NCBI RefSeq assembly: GCF_900698985.1
Contig: NZ_LR217730.1
Coordinates: 806,001 to 870,000 of the forward strand
Source: Erwinia_E haradaeae_B
GTDB taxonomy: Bacteria; Pseudomonadota; Gammaproteobacteria; Enterobacterales; Enterobacteriaceae
Reading direction: 5' to 3'
DNA length: 64,000 nt
Both the position numbers and the translations under genes were made by a program. Numbering within the stretch: position 1 is the stretch's first letter; every line of letters begins with the position of its first letter. The notes beneath the pieces are model-generated. The model was not told the origin of the DNA. It saw only the letters and a list, made by a program, of their open reading frames with translations, and did not search any database. Positions 49,460 through 60,317 of the stretch are shown piece after piece.

Positions 49460-51214
49460 TTACGTGATTGCGCACTCTACACTAACTAACTGCAAGCGAT
49501 ACATTTGCCAATATCTACCTCGCATTGCTAGTAATGCTTGATGGTTACCTTTCTCAACCACCCGACCCCGATGTAATACAAGAATAGTATCTGCTTCGGT
49601 AATCGTTGAAAGTCGATGAGCAATCACTACTAATGTAGTATGCTGTCGAACCAAGCATAATGCTTTTTGAATCGCTTGTTCTGTTCCAGAATCAATATTA
49701 GCAGTAGCTTCATCTAAAATCAGTATCTGTGGGATAATAACTAATACCCTTGCTATAGCTAATAATTGCTTTTGCCCAATAGATAAGCAATTACCTTGCT
49801 CTCCTAGTTCTGTAAAAATACCTTGAGGCATAGAGCGTGCCAAGTCATCTAATTGCACCGCACTTAATACATCCCATACTGCCTGCTCAGTAATATCTCT
49901 ACCTAAGGTCACATTAGAAAAGAAAGTATCCGCTAGAACCACTGGATCCTGCTGAACCATTGCTATACTATTTCTTAATACAGCATGGCTTAACGAAGAA
50001 ATCAATCTACTATCAAGATATATCTCACCGTCACTTAGAGGGTAATACCCCATTAACAAATTAGCTAGTGTGCTTTTGCCGCTCCCAGTCTGTCCAACTA
50101 ATGCCACAAAATGACGCTCTGGTATTGATATGTTAATGTTTTTTAACACAGGATAACCAGAACGATAGCTAAATGTAAGATTAAAAATATCAATTTTTCC
50201 ACCGCTTAATGGCTGAATATCTTTACCATAAGACTGACGGGGTGAATCTATTAGCTCAAAAATTCTCTCACCTGCTACAGCAGCCTGTTGCAAAATCGAC
50301 TGCTGCGTAGTAATTTCAATCAGTGGCTCATTAAGACGAGAAAGGTAATTAATAAAAGCATATAAAATACCAACTTCTATTGTGTTATCTGACGAACAGC
50401 CATATAACATCATTAATCCACATAATATTAGCGCAGAAAAAAGACTAAGAAGAGGTCTTAATAAAAAACCTTCCAGTCGGATAATGTCCATGCGCGCCCT
50501 ATAATGCAAACGGCTGGCTTTACCCATGCGTTTACCAAAACGCTCCTGTTGACGAAATTGCTGGATAATACTCATGCCATTAATAACTTCATTAAAACCA
50601 TTATTAATATCAGCTAAACAACTCCGTAATCGTCGAACGATTGGTGTACTATGACGTTGATATATTAACATAACTGTTAAAACTGCTGGAAAAATAGTGA
50701 TTGCCACTAAAGCCATACGCCAATTGAGAGTAAACATTGCTATGAGCATAGATCCAACCAGAGCGGCACTACGCAGGGCGGTCGAAACCACGGTTACATA
50801 CAAATCCCTAACTACTTCAGTATCATTAGTAACCCTAGAGATAATTTGACCGACAGGTTGCGTATCAAAAGCACTTAATGGCTGACGCAAGGCTGCATCC
50901 ATAACATTAGTGCGCAAATGTTGCACAACGCCTACGGCAACCTGATTAAACCATAATGCCTGCCAATAATATAGTAATGCTGCAAATACCTGAAGAAAGA
51001 GATAACTTATAATAATTAAACCAGAAAAAAAATTAAAAGGCATGTGACGTTCATCAATTTGATCAATAAAATAGCTAATTAAAACTGATCCTAACACTTC
51101 AGATCCAGCAGCAATCCATAACATCACTACTGCCCAGAAAAGTGATTTTTTCCATGGGGCACCATAAGACAAAAGGCGTTTAATGGTTGGCCAGAGCCGA
51201 ATAGAATTACCCAT
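49460..51214 (-). CDS. mdlB: ABC exporter half-transporter MdlB
   Basis: MdlB probably pairs with MdlA as a heterodimeric multidrug/lipid-type ABC exporter; the physiological substrate is unknown. The 584 residues (E. coli 593) have six membrane segments in the first 290 residues, then an ATPase with Walker A GQTGSGKSTLA, signature LSIGQKQLLAIARVL (Ile for Gly at the second position of the usual LSGGQ) and Walker B ILILDEATANID. LWPTIKRLLSYGAPW matches the E. coli N-terminus. It overlaps mdlA by 8 bases. Confidence 0.95.
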   Translation of the reverse strand: MGNSIRLWPTIKRLLSYGAPWKKSLFWAVVMLWIAAGSEVLGSVLISYFIDQIDERHMPFNFFSGLIIISYLFLQVFAALLYYWQALWFNQVAVGVVQHLRTNVMDAALRQPLSAFDTQPVGQIISRVTNDTEVVRDLYVTVVSTALRSAALVGSMLIAMFTLNWRMALVAITIFPAVLTVMLIYQRHSTPIVRRLRSCLADINNGFNEVINGMSIIQQFRQQERFGKRMGKASRLHYRARMDIIRLEGFLLRPLLSLFSALILCGLMMLYGCSSDNTIEVGILYAFINYLSRLNEPLIEITTQQSILQQAAVAGERIFELIDSPRQSYGKDIQPLSGGKIDIFNLTFSYRSGYPVLKNINISIPERHFVALVGQTGSGKSTLANLLMGYYPLSDGEIYLDSRLISSLSHAVLRNSIAMVQQDPVVLADTFFSNVTLGRDITEQAVWDVLSAVQLDDLARSMPQGIFTELGEQGNCLSIGQKQLLAIARVLVIIPQILILDEATANIDSGTEQAIQKALCLVRQHTTLVVIAHRLSTITEADTILVLHRGRVVEKGNHQALLAMRGRYWQMYRLQLVSVECAIT

Positions 51215-52976
51215 GAGGCACTCTACATGTGATATTATCTTGATCTAGTGTCTCTTCTAGCTGCTGATAGCGATACATTTCTCGATACCAACCTTTTCTA
51301 GAAATTAACTGTTGATGATTCCCGCGCTGTATTACTGTGCCATTCTGTAATACTAAAATTTCACTCGCCTCAGATAAAACAGATAGACGGTGAGCTGTAA
51401 TAATTACTGTACGTTTTTCTCCCCAATGTCGTAAGTTGTGCATAATTTTATGCTCAGTTCGGCCATCTACAGCAGAAAGAGCATCATCTAATATAAGAAT
51501 TTCAGCATTTAATAATAATGCTCTAGCAATAGCAATCCGTTGCTTTTGTCCGCCAGACAGCATTATTCCACGCTCACCAACTTCTGTATCATACCCCTGA
51601 GGTAGATGTAATATATCTTCATGAACATGAGCAAGACGAGCTACATACTCAATGTCATACTGTGTAGCTCTAGGACTTCCTAAGGCAATATTCTGTGCCA
51701 CACTATCAGAAAATAAAAATGGGGTCTGACTTGCTACTGCCAATCTACTACGCCAAATATCTAAACATAACTCAGATAAGGGGATATCATGAAACTGAAT
51801 GTCACCAGAATCAATATCGAAATGACGTTGAATTAAACTCAAAAAAGTGCTTTTTCCAGATCCAGTTGGCCCGCACAAGCCAAGCATTTGTCCTGGCTGA
51901 ATAGTGATATTTAAATCAAATAATGCAATTTGCTTAGCGTTAGGATAACAAAATTTCTGAATAGAAATTTTTAAAAGACCACGTTCCTTCGGTAATGTTT
52001 TATTACCATCAGGCACTACTGGCGCCTCTGCCAATAAAGCATCAATCCGACTCCAGGCTGCACTACCGCGTTCTACAATATTAAACATCCATGCAAATGC
52101 TAACATTGGCCAAATCATTAAACCAAGGTACATTATAAAACTAGTTAGCTGCCCAAGAGTCATCAATCCATGCCATACCATCCAGCTACCCCCAACGACC
52201 GCCAGAAGACTTGAGATTGCCACAAAAAGATAAATTGTTGGATCAAAACGCGCATCAATACGGGCTGCGCGTAGATTTTGATCTCCTGTATCTTTTGCAA
52301 TAATAGCAAATTTATCTGATTGATGACCTTCTAGACCAAACGCTTTAATCATTCGGATACTGCTTAAACTTTCTTGAGTTTGATCGTTTAGTGACGAAAA
52401 AGCAGCTTGCACCTTTTTAAAACGATTATGTAATTGCTGTCCGTAACATTTAATTACTAACGCCATGATGGGCATCGGAATTAAAGCTATCAAAGTAAGG
52501 CTCAAACTAATTTGATTAATCATAACTACTAAAACTGTGAACCCCATAACTACAGAGTCCACCAAAGTTAAAAATCCCTCTCCAGCAGCAAAAACCACAC
52601 AATCTACATCATTAGTAGCCCGAGCGATCAAATCACCAGTTCGATGACGTAAGTAAAAGGCAGGATTCTGGCGACTAAGCTTCTGATAAAAACCGTCACG
52701 GAGTTCTACCGCGAGATAATAGGAAGCTCCAAATAATAATATACGCCATATATAATGGAGAAAATATACAATAATCGCTGTAAGTAACATTACAACAATC
52801 CACTTTATGAGTTGGTAATTGCTAAAACCCCCTTGCTTAACACCATCTACAATTTTACCGACAATGTGCGGTGGAAAAAGCTTAAGTACAGCAATTATAA
52901 GCAAAAGCAAAACAGCACCAAGATAACGACGCCATTCTCGCAAAAAATACCAACTTAATTGGCTAAACAATTGCAC
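51207..52976 (-). CDS. mdlA: ABC exporter half-transporter MdlA
   Basis: MdlA is the partner of MdlB. The 589-residue protein (E. coli 590) begins at GTG 52976 (QLFSQLSWYFLREWRRYLGAV follows, as in E. coli) with AGGA 9 nt upstream. Six membrane segments precede the ATPase: Walker A GPTGSGKSTFL, signature LSGGQKQRIAIARAL, Walker B ILILDDALSAVD. The Asp-Asp in place of Asp-Glu after Walker B suggests a degenerate catalytic site, as is common in one half of such heterodimers. Confidence 0.95.
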   Translation of the reverse strand: MQLFSQLSWYFLREWRRYLGAVLLLLIIAVLKLFPPHIVGKIVDGVKQGGFSNYQLIKWIVVMLLTAIIVYFLHYIWRILLFGASYYLAVELRDGFYQKLSRQNPAFYLRHRTGDLIARATNDVDCVVFAAGEGFLTLVDSVVMGFTVLVVMINQISLSLTLIALIPMPIMALVIKCYGQQLHNRFKKVQAAFSSLNDQTQESLSSIRMIKAFGLEGHQSDKFAIIAKDTGDQNLRAARIDARFDPTIYLFVAISSLLAVVGGSWMVWHGLMTLGQLTSFIMYLGLMIWPMLAFAWMFNIVERGSAAWSRIDALLAEAPVVPDGNKTLPKERGLLKISIQKFCYPNAKQIALFDLNITIQPGQMLGLCGPTGSGKSTFLSLIQRHFDIDSGDIQFHDIPLSELCLDIWRSRLAVASQTPFLFSDSVAQNIALGSPRATQYDIEYVARLAHVHEDILHLPQGYDTEVGERGIMLSGGQKQRIAIARALLLNAEILILDDALSAVDGRTEHKIMHNLRHWGEKRTVIITAHRLSVLSEASEILVLQNGTVIQRGNHQQLISRKGWYREMYRYQQLEETLDQDNITCRVPHG

Positions 52977-53026
52977 TAGAAAAAATCCTGATTATCAACT
53001 GAATTAGCAAAAATTAAAATCACCAC

Positions 53027-53500
53027 TTAAATAGAGACCGGTAAAGCAGTAGTATATTTTATTTCTTCCATCGCGAAACTTGAAGTCACATCAAACAAAG
53101 CAGGAACTCCATTAAGCAGTTTTTTATAAAAAGTGTCATAACTTTTTATATTAGCTACTTGCACTCTCAAGAAATAATCGTACTCCCCAGCCATACGATA
53201 CAAACCCATAACTTCTGGCATGGCTTTTACTACACTAACAAACTGATAAAACCAGTCCCGACTATGCTGATTAGTTTTAATTAAAACAAAAACAGTAACA
53301 TCAAGACCTAGCTTCTTAGTATCTAGAAGTGCGACTCGTGCCCGAATATAACCTTCATCCTCTAATCTTTTCAAACGTTTCCAGCAAGGGGTTGTCGTAA
53401 GACAAATTTTCTCTGCTAATACCTGTAAAGATAAAGTACAATCCCGTTGTAAAAAGTTTAATAATAAACGATCTTTTTTATCCAACATTATCGGTAGCAA
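53027..53500 (-). CDS. decR: Lrp/AsnC-family regulator DecR (YbaO)
   Basis: In E. coli DecR (YbaO) activates cysteine detoxification genes; its targets here are unknown. The product has an N-terminal helix-turn-helix (LSLQVLAEKICLTTTPCWKRLKRLE, read in two parts around residues 25-48) and a C-terminal ligand-binding domain (YRMAGEYDYFLRVQV). It matches YbaO closely. AAGGAG is 6-7 nt before TTG 53500 but 18 nt before ATG 53488 (MLDKKDR), so TTG may be the real start (157 rather than 153 residues). It lies 50 bp upstream of mdlA as in E. coli and divergent from an exporter gene. Confidence 0.9.
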   Translation of the reverse strand: MLPIMLDKKDRLLLNFLQRDCTLSLQVLAEKICLTTTPCWKRLKRLEDEGYIRARVALLDTKKLGLDVTVFVLIKTNQHSRDWFYQFVSVVKAMPEVMGLYRMAGEYDYFLRVQVANIKSYDTFYKKLLNGVPALFDVTSSFAMEEIKYTTALPVSI

Positions 53501-53608
53501 AATATTCTCCTTTTACTCATTCTAGAAGTAGGATTTTAGCAACCTTTTCTCCTAGTATCTCGTTAGTCTGACCTATATACTAAACTTACTACACAGATCG
53601 GAGAAAGG

Positions 53609-54511
53609 ATGAAAAGAAAAATTTATCATAACCTTTTAATAATAGGTTTATTTACAATTGTTTGTCTTACCTGGGGCACAACATGGGTGGCTATGAAGAT
53701 TACCGTCTCTACAGTGCCACCTATTTTTGCTACCGGACTACGATTCCTGTGTGCAGCTCCATTGTTATTACTTCTAGCTCGCTACAAAAAAGCCCCATTA
53801 TTATTTCCATCTGGTCAATTCGGTTTTCAATTATGCGTGACACTGTTCTACTTTGCCATCCCTTTTACTTTAATGCTTTATGGTGAACGTTATACATCTT
53901 CTAGTTTAGCATCAATTATTTTTGCTACAATGCCGGCTGCTGTTTTAACATTATCTTTAATCATACTACGAGAGCGTGCAACTGTACGACAAATACTCGG
54001 CTTAGCTATCAGCATTGCAACCTTAAGTATTATTTTATGGTATGAAGGTCATTCCGGCATAAAAAATCAACTATGTGGCATAGTAGCACTATTAATGGCA
54101 GTACTAATGCATGCTATCATGTACGTCCAATGCAAAAAACGTTGCATCGGCATTTCTGTTCTTAGTTATAATGCCTTACCTTCTTTAGGTGCTGGTGTAC
54201 TGCTAACAACGCTTGGGTTAACTGAATCACCTAATTTTTCTACATTTACTTCTCAATCACTTTTATCAATAAGTTACCTAGGTATTGTTGCTGGTGTTGG
54301 AGGAGTTCTCGCATATTTTTCTTTACAAAAGATTACTCAACCATTTAAAGCATCTTTAGTTTTTATGATTTTTCCAATAATTTCAATAATATTGGATAAC
54401 ATAATTAACGGAAGTAGCATTAGCTATCAATCCGTAATCTTGCTGATACCTTTTTTATTTGGAATAATCCTTATATTATATCGCTATCCTGCAAGACCTA
54501 ATGCTTCCTAA
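53609..54511 (+). CDS. EamA/DMT-family transporter
   Basis: This is a 300-residue inner-membrane protein with about ten hydrophobic segments in two repeated halves, as in the drug/metabolite (EamA) exporters; WGTTWVAMKI near 25, the GLRFLCAAPLLLLL segment and APxxxx-like turns fit. The substrate cannot be told from sequence; relatives export amino acids, drugs or metabolites. The 108-bp divergent spacer with the Lrp-family decR hints at control by an amino-acid-responsive regulator. GGAG lies near the ATG. Confidence 0.85.
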   Translation: MKRKIYHNLLIIGLFTIVCLTWGTTWVAMKITVSTVPPIFATGLRFLCAAPLLLLLARYKKAPLLFPSGQFGFQLCVTLFYFAIPFTLMLYGERYTSSSLASIIFATMPAAVLTLSLIILRERATVRQILGLAISIATLSIILWYEGHSGIKNQLCGIVALLMAVLMHAIMYVQCKKRCIGISVLSYNALPSLGAGVLLTTLGLTESPNFSTFTSQSLLSISYLGIVAGVGGVLAYFSLQKITQPFKASLVFMIFPIISIILDNIINGSSISYQSVILLIPFLFGIILILYRYPARPNAS

Positions 54512-55461
54512 GCTCAGCATGTCTAGAAAAATATTTTTTAACTTAACATAATTCATCATCCCTAAGTGCCTCTAACAGAAAATAATTATACTACGCAGAT
54601 AGTTTATAATCTGTCTGCTTTAATCTTACCAGGCTAACGTGTAAAATTTTATAGTTATAGTATATAAAATTACCTATAATTCTTTATTATTCCACTTGTT
54701 TTAGATGTACGTAAAGAATTAACCATTACATAAAAATTATTGATTATTTTGTGAGAACACTTAATCTAAAATACTACCTCTATTATCTAATGCTTTATGC
54801 GATTTCCTCTTTAAGTTAACTTAATAGAAATATAGAGTAAATAATATTACTCTTTAAGATAGAACAAAGCATTCTTTAAATAGGTATTGTGATTGCATTT
54901 ATTATATTATATTATAAATAACATTATAGAAAGGACAGTAACCTTTGACTTATCTTCTAATTATATTACAAAAAACAACCAAAACAACAATAATATGATC
55001 TAAAATAGATCAGTTGGTATTAATCCAGACAATAAAAAGATTTCAATAAAAACAGTGTAAAAAGAAAATTAGAAAAACGTATGCACAATACTTAAAAATA
55101 CCCATTATAAAACAATTGAAAAGTTAAGACTCTTAAAAAACGCAAAAATACATCAGCTAATCTCTGCAATCAAATTAGATAAGTAATGATAATCAGTATA
55201 AAAACAACCAGATTCCATATGCCGCTAAAGATATGACGAACATGTTTTCTTTATTTAAAATAATGTTCTGTTCGTTTTGTGATGCCAAATATTCAAACTA
55301 GCATTATAATACTTGTCAAGAACTAAAATATATTTTTGATTAATCAGAACTAACCATGATAATAAGAAATTATTAGCATCATTAATAATAATTTTTCGCC
55401 TCTTGAGAGCATTGAAAAAGGAAAAATTTAATCATAAGCGCATTAAAAAAAATAAAAGAAC

Positions 55462-55501
55462 TACTCAAAAAAAAACCCATTTAAAAATGCAACGGGGTTT
55501 T
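55462..55501 (-). terminator. Orphan terminator-like hairpin
   Basis: Read on the - strand, AAAACCC pairs with GGGTTTT across a 16-base loop and is followed by a run of T, the form of a rho-independent terminator. No gene now lies upstream of it on that strand within 1.7 kb, so it may mark the 3' end of a lost gene or of an unrecognised RNA. Confidence 0.4.
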
Positions 55502-56098
55502 ATACTTACTAGTAGCACCCTAAGTTACTACATCATAAATGATTTGCAATATTATTGCAGACTCACAGAATAAGTTACTAACTAATAACACTAAACATAG
55601 AACAATATTATCCAATAATTTTTTGATAGAAAAATATTATAATTATGACTAAAATATATTCAAACCACTAGAGATAACCAAAATTATTCATGAGTCATTA
55701 TTAAAGGCATCCCTCGTCTTAAATGAAATCAAAAAAATGGAATACATCTATAACAAAGACGATCATTATATAAAAAATTTTTCTTATTCTAATCTTACAA
55801 GATTTTACCTAATTTTAAAAAAGCCTGCGATTTTACTGCTCTTCTAACGACCAGTCATGCATTCTTAATGACAATATTAAAAGATGTAAAATTTATACTA
55901 CCGTATCATGCTAACGAAAATTATCAAACTCAATGCTTACTATTTGTTTTCTTTATCTTAATGCAAATCAATAACTTTGATTGAACATCTATCCTACAAA
56001 ATTATAAAATACTAGTGCATACTAAATAATCTTTACAAAAAATATCATTAAAGATTTTAGAAGTCTTCTTTTTAAATGTATGAATTTCAGAAAGTTCT

Positions 56099-56140
56099 AC
56101 AATAACAATAACAATAACAATAACAACAACAATAACAATA
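56099..56140. repeat. 6-bp microsatellite (ACAATA)n
   Basis: ACAATA repeats about seven times with one irregular AACAAC unit in the middle, then a run of A. It is a simple slippage repeat in non-coding DNA. Confidence 0.85.
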
Positions 56141-57283
56141 AAAAAAAATACTTATGTAGGATGCATTATTTTATTGTATTAATTTTATCATCTAGAAATG
56201 AAATAATTGTAATACGTTTTTCTAGTATATAATTGACGTAATTTATAGTAAAATTTTTTATCTAATATTATAATATATTTACATTAAATAGTATGGTATA
56301 TATATTATATATTATTACTATTTTTAGTTTTTATTAATAAATAATTTAATTTTTATAAAAATATCTTATCATTACATATTACTGTGTTGGATATGATTAT
56401 CCAAATACTTGTTTTGTTCCGATGATAATGTATAACATTTAGTTTATATCAGCTTATATAAATACTTTATAATTTAAAGAAATATACATATTATTAATTT
56501 TAATTACATATAATTATGATAAAGAAAAAGCAATCATTATATAACTTATTTAGAAAAAAATATATATACAGCATTAAATTAATCTAATTATATAATATTA
56601 TATATATAGTTAATGTAAACTAAATCTATTTATTACACTAAATCTTCTTTTTAAGTGATCCAAAAAAATTTATAAAAATTTTTTCCAATATTGAGAGAAA
56701 CTATAAAAACTTGATTTTAAAAAAACTTAATATATTCATCAATTACCATAATAATCGGAATATATTCTACGAATCTACGAATATTTACATTATAATAGAA
56801 ATGATATGAAAGGTCTGATATAATTTTCCTAAATATATTGCATAAAGAAAAACTTAATAAAAATTAATTTTAAAATAACAAAATAATCATAAATATTCTA
56901 TATTTTTTTAAAAATGAAATATCAGAATTATTAAAATTTTTATAAAAACAACAACTTATAATTAATTATATTATCTAGAAATCGATAGAATACATACAGA
57001 TGTTATTACACTGAGTAGTCAAAAAGAACCATACAATGTATACTTATGAAATATACTTTTAAATCAGTAAAAAATACTTGTTATCATTATATTTTACATT
57101 GTGAGAAAGTTTAAAAATTTATATAATTTATCATAGTTCATTGATAACATTATACACAATCACGTTTATCGATTCTCTATAATGGATATGTTAAAAATTA
57201 GATAAAAACCTTTCAGAACTAAAGTCTTCTAAAAACCACTTTTAAAAAAATTAAAATATAGCTATTATTATCAAGGTTATTAA

Positions 57284-58237
57284 ATGAAACTTAGTATATA
57301 CACTAAAAAGATAAAAATTATATCACTAACGACAATGATATTAATTTTTTTGTTATCTAGTGGTTGTGATATTACACTACTAAATCCTAAAGGACAAATA
57401 GCCATAGAACAACGCTCGTTAATTATCACAGCTTTTTGTGTAATGATGATAGTTGTTATCCCAGCGATTGTCTTATCTATAGTGTTCGCTTATAGGTATC
57501 GCGAATCTAATGCAAACGCAATATACAATCCAGACTGGGAGCATTCTAATACAATAGAGGCTATAGTGTGGATTGTACCTATTTTAATAATTATATTCCT
57601 TGGTATTTTGACATGGAAGTCTACTCACTTACTAGAGCCACGTAATTCATTAAAATCACACGTTAACCCTATTACTATTGAAGTAGCTGCACTCGATTGG
57701 AAATGGTTATTTATTTATCCTGAACAAGGCATTGCCACTATTAATGAAATAGTTTTTCCAGTGAACTGTCCCATACATTTCAAGATTACATCAGATACCG
57801 TCATGAACTCTTTTTTTATTCCCACTCTTGGTAGTCAAATGTATGCAATGCCTGGAATGCAAACACAGTTAAATTTAATTGCTAATGAAGCAGGTAAATT
57901 TAGCGGAATCTCTTCTAATTATAGCGGTAGTGGATTCTCTAAAATGAAATTTCAAGCTATTGCTGTTAATAATGTTACTGAATTCAACCAATGGGTGTCA
58001 AGAGCCAAGCAATCCTCGAAAACTTTAATGAATATGAGTGATTTTAAATATTTATGTTCATTAAAAAATGACAATTCCGTTCAATTCTTTTCAGATGTCA
58101 AACCAGAACTATTTAAACATATTATTCATCAATTCGATGCAAAAAATAAAGAAAAAAATAAAGAAGATATGACAATACCTCCTAAAATAAATGTCAATCC
58201 TATTAGAACTAAAATATATAATATAAATCCTACTTAA
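57284..58237 (+). CDS. cyoA: Cytochrome bo ubiquinol oxidase subunit II
   Basis: CyoA is the second subunit of the proton-pumping quinol oxidase. The 317 residues (E. coli 315) start with a lipoprotein signal peptide ending LLSSGC, so Cys28 should be lipidated, and the next residue is Asp. Two membrane segments (about 45-70, 90-110) precede the periplasmic cupredoxin-like domain (WKWLFIYPEQGIATINEI, MNSFFIPTLGSQMYAMPGMQT). As in other quinol oxidases the CuA ligands are absent. First gene of cyoABCDE. Confidence 0.97.
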   Translation: MKLSIYTKKIKIISLTTMILIFLLSSGCDITLLNPKGQIAIEQRSLIITAFCVMMIVVIPAIVLSIVFAYRYRESNANAIYNPDWEHSNTIEAIVWIVPILIIIFLGILTWKSTHLLEPRNSLKSHVNPITIEVAALDWKWLFIYPEQGIATINEIVFPVNCPIHFKITSDTVMNSFFIPTLGSQMYAMPGMQTQLNLIANEAGKFSGISSNYSGSGFSKMKFQAIAVNNVTEFNQWVSRAKQSSKTLMNMSDFKYLCSLKNDNSVQFFSDVKPELFKHIIHQFDAKNKEKNKEDMTIPPKINVNPIRTKIYNINPT

Positions 58238-58317
58238 AGCTTAAAATCAAATTTATTTAGTAATACACTGTAAATAATATTTATTCTACACTGCACGAAA
58301 TAATGAGGAAACACACG

Positions 58318-60309
58318 ATGTTAGGCAAGTTAACCCTAGATGCCATTCCATTCCATGAACCAATTATCATGATTACAGTTTTCGCTATCATGCTTACTGG
58401 TATTATTATATCTGGGGTTATTACGTATTTTAAAAAATGGACATATCTCTGGTCCGAATGGTTTACCTCGGTAGATCATAAAAAGATTGGTATAATGTAT
58501 ATCATTATGGGATTTGTAATGTTGCTGCGAGGTTTTGCTGATGCTCTCATGATGCGCACTCAACAGGTTATTGCTTCCTCTGGAAAAGAGGGCTTTCTGT
58601 CAGCTCACCACTATGATCAAATCTTTACCGCACATGGTGTGATTATGATCTTTTTTGTAGCCATGCCATTTGTAGTAGGTTTAATAAATATTATAGTACC
58701 ACTACAGATTGGTGCAAGAGACGTAGCATTTCCATTCCTAAACAATCTGAGCTTTTGGTTGACAGCCGCAGGTGTCATTTTAATTAACCTATCACTAGGT
58801 CTCGGTGAATTTGCACAAACGGGTTGGTTATCTTACCCACCGCTATCTGGCCCTGAATATAGTCCAGGAGTTGGTGTTGATTATTGGATATGGAGCTTAC
58901 AAATTTCTGGCATTGCTACAACACTCACAGGAATAAACTTTATCGTCACCATTCTAAAAATGCGCACAACAGGAATGACTATGTTTAAAATGCCAGTATT
59001 TACCTGGACATCTCTATGCACTAGCGTTCTGATTGTGGCTGCATTCCCAGTGCTAACCATAACACTTACATTGCTCACTTTAGATCGTTACCTAGACTTC
59101 CATTTCTTTAGCAATGAACTGGGCGGAAATATGATGATGTATGTTAATCTCATCTGGATTTGGGGTCATCCAGAAGTATATATCCTAGTTTTACCAGTCT
59201 TTGGGATATTTTCTGAAGTAGTAGCTACTTTTTCTCATAAAAGATTATTTGGTTACACATCACTGGTTTGGGCGACAATCGTCATTACAATTTTGTCTTT
59301 TATTGTCTGGTTACACCATTTTTTCACAATGGGCGCAGGGGCAAATGTTAACGCCTTTTTTGGAATTATGACAATGATTATCGCTATTCCTACTGGTGTA
59401 AAAATATTTAACTGGTTATTCACAATGTATCAAGGTCGCATTACGCTACATCCCGCAATGCTATGGACTATCGGTTTTTTAGTGACTTTCTCTTTAGGAG
59501 GTATGGCAGGCGTTCTATTAGCTATTCCTGGGGCAGATTTTGTTCTACATAATAGTTTATTTTTAGTGGCTCATTTTCATAATGTAATTATCGGTGGTGT
59601 AGTATTTGGTTGCTTTGCGGGTATAACCTACTGGTTTCCAAAAGCATTTGGATTTATTTTAAACGAGACCTGGGGGGTTCGCGCATTTTGGTTTTGGATT
59701 GTAGGCTTCTTTTTTGCTTTTATGCCACTTTATGTCTTGGGTTTTATGGGAATGACTCGTCGCCTTAGTCAAGATATCAATCCACAGTTTCATCCGATGT
59801 TAGTTATTGCTGCTAGTGGTGCCGCCTTAATTAGCTGCGGCGTTATTTGTCAAATTATTCAATTCTATGTTACGATACGTGATCGTTCCAAAAACCGCGA
59901 CGTTACCGGTGATCCATGGAATGGACGTACTTTAGAGTGGTCCACCTCATCGCCAGCTCCATTTTATAATTTTGCTATTTTACCTAAAGTAAATACACGT
60001 GACGCTTTTTGGGTTCTAAAAGAAAAAATGAACAGACAGAGCCAAAATGAGACTTTTTCTACAACAATTAATTATACAGAAATTCACATGCCAAAAAATA
60101 GCAGCGCTGGGGTCATAATCGCATTTTTTAGTCTCATTTTTGGTTTTTCTATGATCTGGCATATTTGGTGGCTTGTTATTACATCTTTATTGATAATTCT
60201 CCTCTTGTGGTGTACAAAAAGTTTTTATGATGACGTAAATTACTTAGTACCTATTGAAGAGATTTTAGCAACTGAAAATCATCATTTCGAGGAAAAAAAA
60301 GCAAAATAG
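58318..60309 (+). CDS. cyoB: Cytochrome bo ubiquinol oxidase subunit I
   Basis: CyoB holds haem b, haem o and CuB and pumps protons. ATG 58318 (MLGKLTLDAIPFHEP) has GAGG 9 nt upstream; the product is 663 residues, the E. coli length. The haem and copper ligands are visible: FTAHGVIMIFF, WIWGHPEVYIL, WLHHFFTMG and LFLVAHFHNVIIGG. About 15 membrane segments. It lies 80 bases after cyoA. Confidence 0.98.
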   Translation: MLGKLTLDAIPFHEPIIMITVFAIMLTGIIISGVITYFKKWTYLWSEWFTSVDHKKIGIMYIIMGFVMLLRGFADALMMRTQQVIASSGKEGFLSAHHYDQIFTAHGVIMIFFVAMPFVVGLINIIVPLQIGARDVAFPFLNNLSFWLTAAGVILINLSLGLGEFAQTGWLSYPPLSGPEYSPGVGVDYWIWSLQISGIATTLTGINFIVTILKMRTTGMTMFKMPVFTWTSLCTSVLIVAAFPVLTITLTLLTLDRYLDFHFFSNELGGNMMMYVNLIWIWGHPEVYILVLPVFGIFSEVVATFSHKRLFGYTSLVWATIVITILSFIVWLHHFFTMGAGANVNAFFGIMTMIIAIPTGVKIFNWLFTMYQGRITLHPAMLWTIGFLVTFSLGGMAGVLLAIPGADFVLHNSLFLVAHFHNVIIGGVVFGCFAGITYWFPKAFGFILNETWGVRAFWFWIVGFFFAFMPLYVLGFMGMTRRLSQDINPQFHPMLVIAASGAALISCGVICQIIQFYVTIRDRSKNRDVTGDPWNGRTLEWSTSSPAPFYNFAILPKVNTRDAFWVLKEKMNRQSQNETFSTTINYTEIHMPKNSSAGVIIAFFSLIFGFSMIWHIWWLVITSLLIILLLWCTKSFYDDVNYLVPIEEILATENHHFEEKKAK

Positions 60310-60317
60310 GATTAAAA

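Larger units (their letters stand above)
54512..57283. other. 2.8-kb gene-free region before cyoA
   Basis: This is the largest spacer in the window. In E. coli ampG lies before cyoA; nothing readable remains here. It holds an isolated terminator-like hairpin (55462-55501) and a 6-bp microsatellite (56099-56140). No open frame, tRNA or known structural RNA was found on reading both strands. From about 56200 the sequence is extremely AT-rich. Confidence 0.45.
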
